A DNA stretch of 64,000 nucleotides, from positions 1-64,000 of the forward strand of contig NZ_FOHW01000010.1 in assembly GCF_900111735.1 (NCBI RefSeq), in the 5' to 3' direction. This document shows positions 26,783 to 35,832 of this stretch, in pieces. This DNA comes from Pseudomonas graminis. Lineage in GTDB: Bacteria; Pseudomonadota; Gammaproteobacteria; Pseudomonadales; Pseudomonadaceae. The notes below the pieces were generated by a model. That model worked only from the letters and a program-made list of their open reading frames with translations, was not told where the DNA came from and searched no databases. Both the position numbers and the translations under genes were made by a program. Every line of letters begins with the position of its first letter. The stretch's first letter is position 1.

Positions 26783-27960
26783 ACCCGCAAAAAAGCGATG
26801 TGCTGGTGATCGGCGGCGGCGTCATGGGCGCCTCGTCGACGTTTTTTCTGCAACGGCGCGGCCGCTCGGTGACCCTGCTGGAACGCGACCAGATCGGTCA
26901 GTACGCCAGCGGCGTGAACTTCGGCAACGTCCGTCGCCAAGGGCGCTATCTGGGTCAGCTCGAACTGGCGAACCGCTCGTGGGGTTTGTGGAAACGCCTG
27001 CCGGAGTTGATCGACGATGACCTGGAATTCATCCCCAGCGGGCACATGCGCGTGTGTTATCGCGAGGATGAAATCGCCGAACTGGAGGCCTACGCCGCTG
27101 CGCCAGAGGCCGAGCAACTGGACCTGAAAATCTATCGCGGCGCCGAGTTGCACGAGCGGTTTCCCTTCCTCGGCGCAGAGGTCAAGGGCGGCTCTTACGC
27201 GCCTCACGACGGTCACGCCAACCCGCGTTTGGCGGCCCCGGCCTTTGCCCGCGCGGCCCGGCGACTGGGTGCACGCATCGAAGAGCGCACCGAAGTCGCC
27301 GACGTGCAAAAGGTCGGCGGCGTGTTCCATGTCACCACCACCGACGGGCAATTGTTCGTCGCCGAGCAGCTGTTGATCACTGCCGGCGCGTGGGCGACCA
27401 GGCTGTCTCAACAGTTCGATGAACCCGTGCCCCTGGAGCCCAATGGCCCGCAGATGTCGGTCACCGAGCCCGTGCCTTACGCCTTGCCGACGGTGATCGG
27501 CGTGTTCACCAAGATCAAAGAAGAGGTGATCTACTTTCGGCAGATTCCCCGCGGCAACATCATCATCGGTGGCGGCGCTCGCTGCGCGCCGGACATGGTC
27601 AACCGTCGGGCGTTTTTCAAGCCTGAAAGCCTGATCAATCAGATGCGCCAGATGAAGCGGCTGGTCCCCGGTGCCGAAAAACTCAACATCATCCGCACCT
27701 GGAGCGGCATCGAAAGTTACACGCCGGACTCGCTGCCGGTGATGGGCCCCAGCGGCATGGTCGATGGGCTGTTTTACGCTTTCGGCTTCTGCGGCCATGG
27801 CTTTCAGCTCGGCCCTGGCGTCGGCGACGTGATGGCCGAACTGATCAGCACCGGCAGCACCAGCACGTCTATCAGTCCCTTCGACATCCGCCGGTTTACT
27901 CAGCCATCACTCGTACCGCAATTGGCGACCAGCCTTCTCAGCACAGGAAAACTCATATGA
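26779..27960 (+). CDS. FAD-dependent amino-acid/opine dehydrogenase (OoxB/HcnC-like), copy 2
   Basis: A 393-residue DAO-fold flavoprotein (VLVIGGGVMGASSTFFLQRR at the start; WSGIESYTPDSLPVMGP and GHGFQLGPGVGDVMAEL near the end), strikingly close to the protein at 11068-12222 over its whole length. Unlike copy 1 it has no 2Fe-2S or FAD/NAD partner gene beside it, so it may use the partners of copy 1 or work alone. It overlaps RidA and the following GNAT gene by ATGA junctions, marking a tight operon. Confidence 0.85.
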   Translation: MNPQKSDVLVIGGGVMGASSTFFLQRRGRSVTLLERDQIGQYASGVNFGNVRRQGRYLGQLELANRSWGLWKRLPELIDDDLEFIPSGHMRVCYREDEIAELEAYAAAPEAEQLDLKIYRGAELHERFPFLGAEVKGGSYAPHDGHANPRLAAPAFARAARRLGARIEERTEVADVQKVGGVFHVTTTDGQLFVAEQLLITAGAWATRLSQQFDEPVPLEPNGPQMSVTEPVPYALPTVIGVFTKIKEEVIYFRQIPRGNIIIGGGARCAPDMVNRRAFFKPESLINQMRQMKRLVPGAEKLNIIRTWSGIESYTPDSLPVMGPSGMVDGLFYAFGFCGHGFQLGPGVGDVMAELISTGSTSTSISPFDIRRFTQPSLVPQLATSLLSTGKLI

Positions 27961-28802
27961 GCGACGCCTACGTTTACCGCACGGCCAAAGCGGAGGATAT
28001 GCCCGCCGCCCACGCCCTCTCCGTGCAGTTGAAGTGGCCCCATCGCGAGGAAGACTGGGCGATGGTGCAGCGCACGTCCGAGGGCTTTGTTGCTGAACAT
28101 GAAGGGCAATTGGTGGGCGTGGCGTTTGCCTGCCATCAGGGGGCTTATTCCTCCATCGGACTGGTGATCGTCAGTGATCAGCACCAGAGCAAAGGCATTG
28201 GCCGTCAGTTAATGAACCTGTGCCTGGATGCCGCCGCGCCGCGCTCGCCGATCCTCAATGCCACTGAATCGGGGGCGCCGCTGTACGTGAGCATGGGTTT
28301 CGTCGAATACGCGCGCATTCAACAGCATCAGGGCGTGCCTCACATGCCGCCGGTTCTGGCTGCAACGAGAGACGCGCTGTGTCGTGAAGTGACCGAGGCC
28401 GAGTACCCGCAGGTGATAGAACTGGCCAATGCCGGCAGCGGGCTGGACCGCACGGCGGTGCTCAACGATCTGCTGCCGATGGCGGAGTGTGTGGTGGGCG
28501 TCGAGGTGCACGGGCAACTGAAGGGGTGCGCCCTGCTCCGTCGTTTTGGTCGCGGGCATCTTATCGGGCCAGTGGTTGCGCAGGATCTGGCGCAGGCAAA
28601 ACAGATGATCACGCACCTGCTGGGCCTGATCCCCGGCGCGTTTGTCCGTTTCGACATTCTGGCTGATTGCGGGCTGGTGGATTGGCTGGAGAGTCTGGGG
28701 CTGCCGTGCGTTGATCGCGCGCCCCGCATGGTGCTGGGTGAGCCACCGCAGTCACGGGATGGCATTGTCCAATTCACAATGGTGACACAGGCGATTGGCT
28801 AA
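27957..28802 (+). CDS. GNAT N-acetyltransferase with a C-terminal GNAT-like domain, copy 2
   Basis: A 281-residue two-domain protein, paralog of 21952-22803. The acetyl-CoA loop is SDQHQSKGIGRQLMNLC; shared segments include SVQLKWPHR near residue 22 and ASSGLDR/AGSGLDRTAVLNDL near residue 160. It is translationally coupled to the FAD enzyme. Acetylation of an amino compound in this pathway, or of a toxic by-product, is plausible but unproven. Confidence 0.82.
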   Translation: MSDAYVYRTAKAEDMPAAHALSVQLKWPHREEDWAMVQRTSEGFVAEHEGQLVGVAFACHQGAYSSIGLVIVSDQHQSKGIGRQLMNLCLDAAAPRSPILNATESGAPLYVSMGFVEYARIQQHQGVPHMPPVLAATRDALCREVTEAEYPQVIELANAGSGLDRTAVLNDLLPMAECVVGVEVHGQLKGCALLRRFGRGHLIGPVVAQDLAQAKQMITHLLGLIPGAFVRFDILADCGLVDWLESLGLPCVDRAPRMVLGEPPQSRDGIVQFTMVTQAIG

Positions 28803-28827
28803 ACGTTGCCAGGCCCGCAGCTATTTG

Positions 28828-30140
28828 TAGGACCGGCTTCAGCCGGGAAAGCGTCAGGCGTTACACCGCGAAATCGATGGTGCCCACACAGGCCTCTTCC
28901 CGGCTGAAGCCAGTCCAACTGAAATCAAAAGCGCGTGCACACCGCCACTGACTCAGCGCGCTGCCGTTAGTGGGACCGGCTTCAGCCGGGAAAGCGTCAG
29001 GCGGGACACCGCAAATTTGATGGCGCTCACACTGGCCTCTTCCCGGCTGAAGCCAGTCCCACTGAAATCAAAAGCGCGTGCACACCGCCACTGATGCAGC
29101 GCGCGCTGCCTTTAGTGGGACCGGCTTCAGCCGGGAAAGCGTCACGCGTCACACCGCGAAATTGATGGTGCTCACACTGGCCTCTTCCCGGCTGAAGCCA
29201 GTCCCACTGAAATCAAAAGCGCGTGCACACCGCCACTGATGCAGCGCGCGCTGCCTTTAGTGGGACCGGCTTCAGCCGGGAAAGCGTCACGCGTCACACC
29301 GCGAAATTGATGGTGCTCACACTGGCCTCTTCCCGGCTGAAGCCAGTCCCACTGAAATCAAAAGCGCGTGCACACCGCCACTGATGCAGCGCGCGCTGCC
29401 TTTAGTGGGACCGGCTTCAGCCGGGAAAGCGTCACGCGTCACACCGCGAAATTGATGGTGCTCACACTGGCCTCTTCCCGGCTGAAGCCAGTCCTACAAA
29501 AACAGACCGCATGCATCCCGCCAATCAGGCAGCGTACGCAATCCCTTGTGGGACCGGCTTCAGCCGGGAAGGCGTCAGGCGCCACGCCGCAAAATTGATG
29601 GCGCTCACACTGGCCTCTTCCCGGCTAAAGCCAGTCCTACAAAAACAGACCGCGTGCATCCCGCCAATCAGGCAGCGTACGCAATCCCTTGTAGGACCGG
29701 CTTTAGCCGGGAAGGCGTCAGGCGCCACGCCGCGAAATCGATGGTGCCCACACAGGCCTCTTCCCGGCTGAAGCCAGTCCTACAAAAACAGACCGCGTGC
29801 ATCCCGCCAATCAGGCAGCGCACGCAATACCTTGTAGGACCGGCTTTAGCCGGGAAGACGTCAGGCGCAACACCGCAAATTTGATGGCGCTCACACTGGC
29901 CTCTTCCCGGCTAAAGCCGGTCCCACTGAAATCAAAAGCGCGTGCACAGCCCACTGATGCAGCGCGCGCTGCCTTTAGTAGGACCGGCTTTAGCCGGGAA
30001 GGCGTCAGGCGTCACGCCGCGAAATTGATGGCGCTCATACTGGCCTCTTCCCGGCTGAAGCCGGTCCCACTGAAATCAAAAGCCCGTACACCGCCACTCA
30101 GGCAGCGCACGACTTTGTAGGACCGGCTTTAGCCGGGAAG
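28828..30140. repeat. Tandem array of about ten REP-doublet units, period near 144 bp
   Basis: The forward REP core (GTGGGACCGGCTTCAGCCGGG or a variant) recurs at about 28828, 28969, 29113, 29259, 29403, 29548, 29691, 29834, 29978 and 30117, that is every 139-146 bases. Each unit also has the inverted REP (CTTCCCGGCTGAAGCCAGTCC) about 75 bases later, then a spacer such as TGAAATCAAAAGCGCGTGCA. The units from 29113 to 29480 are practically identical. Frames read through the array are by-products of the repeats, not genes. Confidence 0.93.
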
Positions 30141-30287
30141 GCGTCAGCGGTAACACCGGCGGATTCAGCAGATTCTCCCTTGCAGGTCGCAACAACGGCA
30201 TCTTTTGCCTGGGCCGGTTTGTTAGCGTATCGAGGCGTCAGGACTCGCTGTTCGCAGCACTTATCACCGCTCCAGGGAGCTAGCTGG

Positions 30288-31751
30288 ATGACCTCACACT
30301 CTTCAAACACCCACGGCATCGAGCTGCAAAACGCCGGAGCTTTCTACATCAACGGCGAGTGGATATCCCCAAAGGTCCCCGCCAGCTTGCCCGTGGTCAA
30401 TCCGGCCACTGAAGAGGTGGTCGCCGAGGTCGCGCGGGGTTCGGCCGAGGACGTTGATCGTGCCGTCGCAGCAGCACGCGCGGCCTTCCCCGGCTGGTCG
30501 GCAACGCCGGTCGTAGAACGCGCGTCGATCCTGAGCAAAATCCACGAACTCATCCTTGAGCGCAAAGAGTCCCTCGCCCAGGTCCTGTCCCTGGAAATGG
30601 GCGCGGCCATCAGTTTCTCCCGCGCCATGCAGGTGCCGCTGGCCGCCGAACACGTGCGGGTCGCCCGGGATCTGCTGTCCACTTACCCGTTCAGAACCGT
30701 TGAAGGCAGCACCGCCATCGTGCGGGAAGCCATCGGCGTCTGCGGCCTGATCACCCCGTGGAACTGGCCGCTGTACCAGATCACCGCCAAAGTCGCGCCG
30801 GCCCTCGCCGCCGGTTGCACCGTGGTACTGAAACCCAGCGAGCTGTCGCCGTTAAGCGCCCTGCTGTTCGCCCAACTGGTCCACGACGCCGGCCTACCGC
30901 CCGGGGTGTTCAATCTGGTCAACGGCAGCGGCGCGGACGTCGGCGCTGCCATCGCCGCGCACCCCGACATCGACATGATCTCAATCACCGGCTCGAACCG
31001 TGCCGGTGCTCTCGTCGCGCAAGCGGCGGCGGTAACGGTGAAGCGCGTGACCCAGGAACTGGGCGGCAAGTCGCCGAACGTCCTGCTGCCTGACGCCGAC
31101 TTCGCCAAAGTCGTGCCCTTGGGGGTGATGTCGGCCTTGCGCAACGTCGGCCAGTCGTGCAGCGCACCGACCCGAATGATCGTGCCCCGCGCCCGCCTCG
31201 CCGAAGTCGAAGCGCTGGCCGCCGCCACCGCCAACGCATTGATCGTCGGTGACCCGCAATCCCCCGACACCCAACTCGGCCCGATCGCCAACGAAGCCCA
31301 GTTCAGCCGCGTTCAAGCCATGATCCAGACCGGCGTCAGCGAAGGCGCGAAATTGCTGTGCGGCGGACCGGGCCGCGTGCCGGGGTTTGAAAAAGGTTAT
31401 TACACCAAGCCAACGGTGTTCTCCGAAGTCGACTCAGCGATGCGCATCGCCCAGGAGGAAATCTTCGGTCCGGTGCTGTGCATCCTGGCCTACGACACCA
31501 TCGACGAAGCCGTGGCCATCGCCAACGACACGGTCTATGGCCTGGGCGCCCACGTGCAGGCGCAGGACCTGGAACTGGGCCGCGCCGTCGCCTCGCGCAT
31601 CCGTGCCGGACAAGTCCACCTGAACCATCCGGCGTGGGACCCCATGGCACCCTTTGGCGGCTACAAGCGCTCGGGCAATGGCCGCGAGTACGGCGTGCAG
31701 GGGTTCGAAGAGTATCTGGAGACCAAGGCGATTATCGGTTTCAACGCCTGA
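30288..31751 (+). CDS. Aldehyde dehydrogenase family protein
   Basis: A 487-residue NAD(P)-dependent aldehyde dehydrogenase: PWNWPLYQ for cofactor binding, ISITGSNRAGALV, general-base Glu in VTQELGGKSPNVL, and nucleophilic Cys in VGQSCSAPTRM. The usual TGS/T...G motif is ITGSNRAG. GGAG stands upstream of the ATG at 30288; a longer frame from 30180 has no such support. It follows the REP array and probably belongs functionally to the adjoining amine-oxidation genes, oxidising the aldehydes they make. The precise aldehyde is unknown. Confidence 0.85.
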   Translation: MTSHSSNTHGIELQNAGAFYINGEWISPKVPASLPVVNPATEEVVAEVARGSAEDVDRAVAAARAAFPGWSATPVVERASILSKIHELILERKESLAQVLSLEMGAAISFSRAMQVPLAAEHVRVARDLLSTYPFRTVEGSTAIVREAIGVCGLITPWNWPLYQITAKVAPALAAGCTVVLKPSELSPLSALLFAQLVHDAGLPPGVFNLVNGSGADVGAAIAAHPDIDMISITGSNRAGALVAQAAAVTVKRVTQELGGKSPNVLLPDADFAKVVPLGVMSALRNVGQSCSAPTRMIVPRARLAEVEALAAATANALIVGDPQSPDTQLGPIANEAQFSRVQAMIQTGVSEGAKLLCGGPGRVPGFEKGYYTKPTVFSEVDSAMRIAQEEIFGPVLCILAYDTIDEAVAIANDTVYGLGAHVQAQDLELGRAVASRIRAGQVHLNHPAWDPMAPFGGYKRSGNGREYGVQGFEEYLETKAIIGFNA

Positions 31752-31786
31752 TCCCCCGCTCGCCGGAATCATTGGACGTATCGCCT

Positions 31787-31880
31787 TGTGGGACCGGCTT
31801 CAGCCGGGAAGGCGCCATTCGTTACACCGCAAAATGGATGGCGCACGAACCGGCCTCTTCCCGGCTAAAGCCAGTCCTTC
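31787..31880. repeat. REPIN (inverted REP pair)
   Basis: GTGGGACCGGCTTCAGCCGGG (31787-31808) and CTTCCCGGCTAAAGCCAGTCC (about 31857-31878) face each other, one more single unit of the type found in the array at 28828-30140. Confidence 0.85.
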
Positions 31881-31936
31881 CAAGGTATCGCGTGCAGGAA
31901 AGCATCCGAAGCCGCTAAAACCATAAATCAGCGGCC

Positions 31937-31974
31937 ATAAAAAAGGGCTGTCCGCGCAAACGGACAGCCCTTTT
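31937..31974. terminator. Bidirectional terminator between the aldehyde dehydrogenase and pepN
   Basis: A perfect 13-bp stem (AAAGGGCTGTCCG at 31942-31954, CGGACAGCCCTTT at 31961-31973) with A and T runs on both sides serves both convergent genes; the T run is longer on the pepN side. Confidence 0.9.
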
Positions 31975-31989
31975 CAACATCCGCCCGAT

Positions 31990-34686
31990 TTACGCCAGGC
32001 TTTTGCTCACCACTTCATACACGTCCGGCGACAGCGGGCCGGAAGCGAGGATGCGCTCCAGTTCCGCTTTCATGAGCGCTTGCCGCGCGCTGTCGTATTT
32101 GCGCCAGCGGGTCAGCGGCGCCAGCTGGCGAGAGGCGATCTGAGGGTTGAAGCCGTTCAGCTCGATGACCAGATCGGCCAGGAAGCGATAGCCCGAGCCA
32201 TCCGCTGCATGGAAGTTGATCAGGTTCTGTCCGGCAAAGGCGCCGATCAAGGCACGCACCTTGTTCGGGTTCTTCATGGTGAACGCCGGGTGCTGCATCA
32301 GCGCTTTCACCCGCTCCAGCCCGCCCGGCAAGGTGCTGCCGGCCTGCACGCTGAACCACTGATCCATGACCAGCGCGTTGTCCTTGAAGTTCTCCGCGAA
32401 CACTTCCAGCGCCTTGGCTTTCTCGGCCTCGAACGGCGAGTTCACCAGCACAGCCAGCGCGGTCAGGCGCTCGGTCATGTTGTCGGCGGTGTCGAACTGA
32501 TCGATGGCGGCGGCCAGGACTTCTGGCTTGCCGGTCTGCATCAGGTAAGACAGGGCGATGTTCTGCAACGCACGGCGAGCGAAGTGCTCGGACGCAGCCA
32601 CGTACGGCGTCTGCTTCGACAGCTCGCGGTTGGCCTGGTAACGCTGCCACAGCGCGTCGCTCAGGTTGTCGGCCAATTGCTGACGGGCAAACTCGCGCGC
32701 GGCGTGGATCGCATCGACGTCAGCCACTTCGCTGATCTCGATCAGATACGCCTCGCCCGGCAGCGAGAGCATTTCCGCGACCATGGCCTGATCCAGGCTT
32801 TCGTCTGTCAGGACCGTGTGCAGCGCGGTGATCAGACGCTGATCCATGACCAGCGGCTCGCCCTTCTGGTGCTGGGCGATCAGGTCCTGCAGCACTTGCA
32901 CGGACAGTTGCTGACCGGCATCCCAGCGGTTGAAGCCGTCGCTGTCATGCTGCATCAGGAACATCAGTTGATCGCGGTTGTACGGGAAGCTCAGTTTCAC
33001 CGGCGCCGAGAACCCGCGCAGCAGCGAAGGCAGCGGCTGTTCGGCGATGTCGATGAAGGTGAAGGTCTGCTCGGCTTCGATCACCGAGAGCACGCGGGAG
33101 GTGTTCACCGCCGGGGCCTCGCCCTGCAGGCGCAGAGGGAGTTCTTGACCCTGGGCGTCCAGCAGGCCCATGGCGACCGGAATCACGAACGGCAGTTTCT
33201 GATCGCCCGGCTGGCCCGGCGTGGTCGGCGTGCTCTGACGGAAGGTCAGGCTGTAAGTTTTAGCGGCAGCGTCATAAGACTCGCTGACCGCCAGACGCGG
33301 CGTGCCGGCCTGGGAATACCAGCGCTTGAACTGGGTGAAGTCGACACCGTTAGCGTCTTCCATGGCTTTGACGAAGTCATCGCAGGTCACGGCCTGGCCG
33401 TCGTGGCGTTCGAAGAACAAGTCGCTGCCCTTGCGGAATCCCTCCACGCCTAGCAGCGTGTGGATCATGCCGACCACTTCCGCGCCCTTCTCGTAGACGG
33501 TCAGGGTGTAGAAGTTGGAAATCTCGATGAAGCTGTCCGGGCGCACGGCGTGGGCCATGGGGCCGGCGTCTTCGGCGAACTGGTGGGTGCGCAGGTAGGC
33601 GACGTCCTGGATGCGCTTGACCGTGGCCGAGTTCATGTCCGCAGAGAAGCCGGAATCACGGAACACCGTGAAGCCTTCCTTCAGCGACAGCTGGAACCAG
33701 TCGCGGCAGGTGACGCGGTTGCCGGTCCAGTTGTGGAAGTATTCGTGGGCCACGATCGCTTCGACGCGCTGGTGAGCAGCATCGGTGGCGGTTTCGGCGC
33801 GGGCCAGCACGGCGCTGGAGTTGAAGATGTTGAGGCCCTTGTTCTCCATGGCGCCCATGTTGAAGTCGTTGACGGCGACGATCATGAAGATGTCCAGATC
33901 GTATTCGCGGCCGTAGACCTCTTCGTCCCAGCGCATGGACTTCTTCAGGCTGTCCATGGCGTGCTGGCATTTGTCGACGTTTTCCGGCTCGACGAAGATG
34001 CGCAGCGTCACCTTGCGCTGGCTCATGGTGGTGAAGGTGTCTTCGATGCACCACAAGTCACCGGCCACCAGCGCGAACAGGTAAGCCGGCTTCTTGAACG
34101 GGTCTTCCCAGGTCGCCCAGTGACGCTGGCTGTCATCGGAGGGGCCGGCGGCGATCAGGTTGCCGTTGGACAGCAGGATCGGGAAAGCCTGCTTGTTGGC
34201 GCTGACCGTCGTGGTGAACGTGCTCATCACGTCCGGGCGGTCGAGGTAATAGGTGATCTTGCGGAAACCCTCGGCCTCGCACTGGGTGCAGAACATGCCG
34301 CTGGATTTGTACAGGCCTTCCAGGGCCGTGTTGGTTTCCGGGTGGATCTTCACGGTGGTGTCGAGGGTGAAGGTCTCGGACGTCGGCTGCACGGTCAGGC
34401 TGTCGGAGGTCAGCTGATAGCCGTTCTGTGACAGGTCGCCCTCGGACAGGTCGACATCCGCCAGTTTCACCGACAGCAGCTCAAGCTGCTGGCCGTCGAG
34501 TTCCAGCGGTGGCAAGGCCGCGCCCTGAGCCAGCGCGGCGCGGTCCGGGTTGCGGCGCATCACCAACTGCGCGTGGACCAGCGAGTGGTCGTCGAACAAT
34601 TCGAACGTCAGGTGGGTCTCGTCGATGAGGTACTCAGGCGCCTGATAATCCTTCAGGTAAATCATTTTCGGCTGGTCGGTGCGCAT
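31990..34686 (-). CDS. pepN: Aminopeptidase N
   Basis: An 898-residue M1-family zinc aminopeptidase that removes N-terminal residues from peptides in the cytoplasm. The substrate-binding GAMEN motif is at 278-282, the zinc motif HEYFH at 314-318, and the third zinc ligand Glu337 lies 19 residues on in LSLKEGF. Length and the start match proteobacterial PepN. AAGGGA is eight bases before the ATG. A terminator follows its stop. It forms the downstream end of a conserved minus-strand group running from nadK. Confidence 0.97.
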   Translation of the reverse strand: MRTDQPKMIYLKDYQAPEYLIDETHLTFELFDDHSLVHAQLVMRRNPDRAALAQGAALPPLELDGQQLELLSVKLADVDLSEGDLSQNGYQLTSDSLTVQPTSETFTLDTTVKIHPETNTALEGLYKSSGMFCTQCEAEGFRKITYYLDRPDVMSTFTTTVSANKQAFPILLSNGNLIAAGPSDDSQRHWATWEDPFKKPAYLFALVAGDLWCIEDTFTTMSQRKVTLRIFVEPENVDKCQHAMDSLKKSMRWDEEVYGREYDLDIFMIVAVNDFNMGAMENKGLNIFNSSAVLARAETATDAAHQRVEAIVAHEYFHNWTGNRVTCRDWFQLSLKEGFTVFRDSGFSADMNSATVKRIQDVAYLRTHQFAEDAGPMAHAVRPDSFIEISNFYTLTVYEKGAEVVGMIHTLLGVEGFRKGSDLFFERHDGQAVTCDDFVKAMEDANGVDFTQFKRWYSQAGTPRLAVSESYDAAAKTYSLTFRQSTPTTPGQPGDQKLPFVIPVAMGLLDAQGQELPLRLQGEAPAVNTSRVLSVIEAEQTFTFIDIAEQPLPSLLRGFSAPVKLSFPYNRDQLMFLMQHDSDGFNRWDAGQQLSVQVLQDLIAQHQKGEPLVMDQRLITALHTVLTDESLDQAMVAEMLSLPGEAYLIEISEVADVDAIHAAREFARQQLADNLSDALWQRYQANRELSKQTPYVAASEHFARRALQNIALSYLMQTGKPEVLAAAIDQFDTADNMTERLTALAVLVNSPFEAEKAKALEVFAENFKDNALVMDQWFSVQAGSTLPGGLERVKALMQHPAFTMKNPNKVRALIGAFAGQNLINFHAADGSGYRFLADLVIELNGFNPQIASRQLAPLTRWRKYDSARQALMKAELERILASGPLSPDVYEVVSKSLA

Positions 34687-34715
34687 GCGGTTGTCCCTTC
34701 TTCTGCTAATACGGG

Positions 34716-35546
34716 CTACTGATGCACGGCGAGTTGATACGCCGTGTATTTGCGAATATTGATCACGCCGGTGTCGAAGATCAGGTACTGCCCTTTGACG
34801 CCTAACAGGGTGCCTTCGGCGATCGGATCCTTGTCCAGGTTGAAGCTGACGATCTTGGTCGGATAGGCCTCTACCGGGTATCGGATCTCGATGGGCTCGA
34901 CATCGTTCATCACCTGAATGGCCTGCAGGCCAAAGCGCATCTGCAACGCGACCAAGCCTTCGGCGCAGGACTCGAACAGTTGCTGACGAATCGCCGTCAG
35001 ATCAACCGCCGGTGCGTCGCCCTTGAGCAACGCGCGCCAGTTGGTGCGATCAGCCACCTGACTGCGGAACAGATCTTCCACGAAACCGGACTGCTGGCGT
35101 GTGGCGCAGCGCACGATCGGCAGCGCCTGGCTTGCGCCCTGGTCCAGCCAGCGGGTGGGCAGCTGGGTGGCACGGGTGATGCCGACTTTGACGCCCGACG
35201 AATTGGCCAGATAGACCACGTGATCGGTCATGCAGAACTGCTCGCCCCACGCCGGATCGCGGCAGGTGCCATGTTCGTGGTGACAGCGTTCGGGGCTCAT
35301 GATGCACAGGTCGCACTGGGCCAGCTTGAGCATGCACGGGTAGCAATAACCCTGGCTGTAGCTGGTTTTGGTGCGCTTGCCGCAATGGCTGCAATGAATC
35401 ACACCCAGAAATTCAAGGCGCACGGTCTTGCCGATCAGCGGGTTGACCGGAATCTGCGAATCCCCCAGCCGGAACGCGTATTCCACCCGCGAGGCCTCAA
35501 GCCGCGCGGACATTTTGTTGACGGAGCCTCTGCCGATTTCAATCAA
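34716..35546 (-). CDS. DUF2797 protein with cysteine-rich metal-binding segments
   Basis: A protein of 276 residues if started at the TTG at 35546, which overlaps the yeaC stop (TTGA); an ATG at 35513 is an alternative. It has two zinc-finger-like clusters (HCSHCGKRTKTSYSQGYCYP, then C; and CDLCIMSPERCHHEHGTC), followed by DHVVYLANSSGVKVGITRAT, which resembles a GIY-YIG-like core. The family is conserved in pseudomonads beside yeaC and pepN. Its role is not established. Confidence 0.8.
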   Translation of the reverse strand: MIEIGRGSVNKMSARLEASRVEYAFRLGDSQIPVNPLIGKTVRLEFLGVIHCSHCGKRTKTSYSQGYCYPCMLKLAQCDLCIMSPERCHHEHGTCRDPAWGEQFCMTDHVVYLANSSGVKVGITRATQLPTRWLDQGASQALPIVRCATRQQSGFVEDLFRSQVADRTNWRALLKGDAPAVDLTAIRQQLFESCAEGLVALQMRFGLQAIQVMNDVEPIEIRYPVEAYPTKIVSFNLDKDPIAEGTLLGVKGQYLIFDTGVINIRKYTAYQLAVHQ

Positions 35547-35803
35547 TGAATGGAGTCCGATTTGAACAGGATATTGGGCACCGGCGCCGACTTCGACGCG
35601 CACTCTTGCGGGCCCATGTAGCCGATGCGCTGGTCTTCCGGAACGTTGCGCACTTCCCAGGCAATCAGCGCCTGCAGCGACAGCTCACGTTGTTCCTGGG
35701 TCAGCTTGCGGCCGTCGGACCATTTGCCGATCTCCACCGCCAGCTTCAGGCTTTCGTAGACGTCCGGGGTGATGTTTTCGATCATTTCGACAAAAGAGGA
35801 CAT
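35543..35803 (-). CDS. yeaC: DUF1315 family protein YeaC
   Basis: An 86-residue protein (SSFVEMIENITPDVYESLKL, then AVEIGKWSDGRKLTQEQREL and LQALIAWEVRNVPEDQRIGY) matching the small conserved YeaC/DUF1315 family. It overlaps the DUF2797 gene and keeps the same neighbours as in other pseudomonads. Function unknown. Confidence 0.85.
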   Translation of the reverse strand: MSSFVEMIENITPDVYESLKLAVEIGKWSDGRKLTQEQRELSLQALIAWEVRNVPEDQRIGYMGPQECASKSAPVPNILFKSDSIH

Positions 35804-35832
35804 TGGGTTCTCCCAGAATTAAGCGGGCGATT

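Noticed and set aside
29368..30120. Several frames of 70-110 residues read through the REP array
   Set aside because: They consist of translated REP sequence (GTGFSREG, SSRLKPVL repeated) and have no ribosome sites.
28828..30140. CRISPR-like regular repeats
   Set aside because: The period is about 144 bases, each unit contains inverted REP palindromes, the spacers are themselves repeated rather than unique, and there are no cas genes.
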